Positions 5,643 through 5,691 of a DNA stretch of 5,691 nt are shown here, in pieces. The number at the start of each line of letters is the position of its first letter. Position 1 is the stretch's first letter. Position numbers and translations under genes: made by a program. The notes under the pieces are model-generated. The model was not told the DNA's origin and did no database searches. It saw only the letters and a program-made list of their open reading frames with translations. Origin of the DNA: Planctomycetaceae bacterium (GTDB lineage: Bacteria > Planctomycetota > Planctomycetia > Planctomycetales > Planctomycetaceae); contig JAGQQB010000244.1 of the NCBI GenBank assembly GCA_020426425.1, positions 1 through 5,691 of the forward strand, read 5' to 3'.

Positions 5643-5691
5643 TTTCCGCCAGAGTCCTGAGTCGCTGGGTCACGAACGATTGGCAAGGGGC

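Overview
The window looks like a chromosomal segment from a planctomycete (Planctomycetota), at moderately high GC. The case rests on four things: an ECF-type sigma factor of the kind that phylum carries in many copies, a short GYF_2-domain membrane protein, a Cys-rich lipoprotein with a planctomycete-style GF-x-x-GY pattern, and membrane proteins with no familiar name. The genus cannot be told from the sequence. No rRNA, tRNA, CRISPR array, transposase or phage gene was seen.

Layout. Five genes lie on the minus strand and, read in their own direction, run from about 4730 down to the left edge: (1) a small Cys-rich lipoprotein (4170-4730); (2) a Wza-type polysaccharide export lipoprotein (2758-4053); (3) a GYF_2-domain protein with two membrane helices (1750-2520); (4) a two-helix membrane protein with an OB-fold-like extracytoplasmic segment (414-1484); and (5) the N-terminal 139 residues of a 5-formyltetrahydrofolate cyclo-ligase, whose ATG overlaps the stop of gene 4 and which runs off the left edge (1-417). 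One gene lies on the plus strand, the ECF sigma factor (4934-5548), divergent from the lipoprotein across a 203-bp gap. The last 140 bases hold a possible short terminator and a three-copy 9-bp tandem repeat.

How they fit. Genes 1 and 2 probably form one unit at the outer membrane for export of a polysaccharide: both are predicted lipoproteins, they are 116 bp apart in one direction, and a long imperfect hairpin just past the exporter looks like the end of that transcript. Genes 4 and 5 are translationally coupled by an ATGA overlap. Gene 3 stands alone between two gaps of about 240 and 265 bp. The sigma factor may control the divergent lipoprotein/exporter unit, but nothing beyond proximity and a small dyad in the shared gap supports that.

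No clearly new defence or mobile system was recognised. The items most worth following are the lipoprotein-exporter pair with its cysteines, the conserved-looking but unnamed OB-like membrane protein, the long hairpin at 2662-2720, and the ACAGGAT tandem repeat at the right edge.
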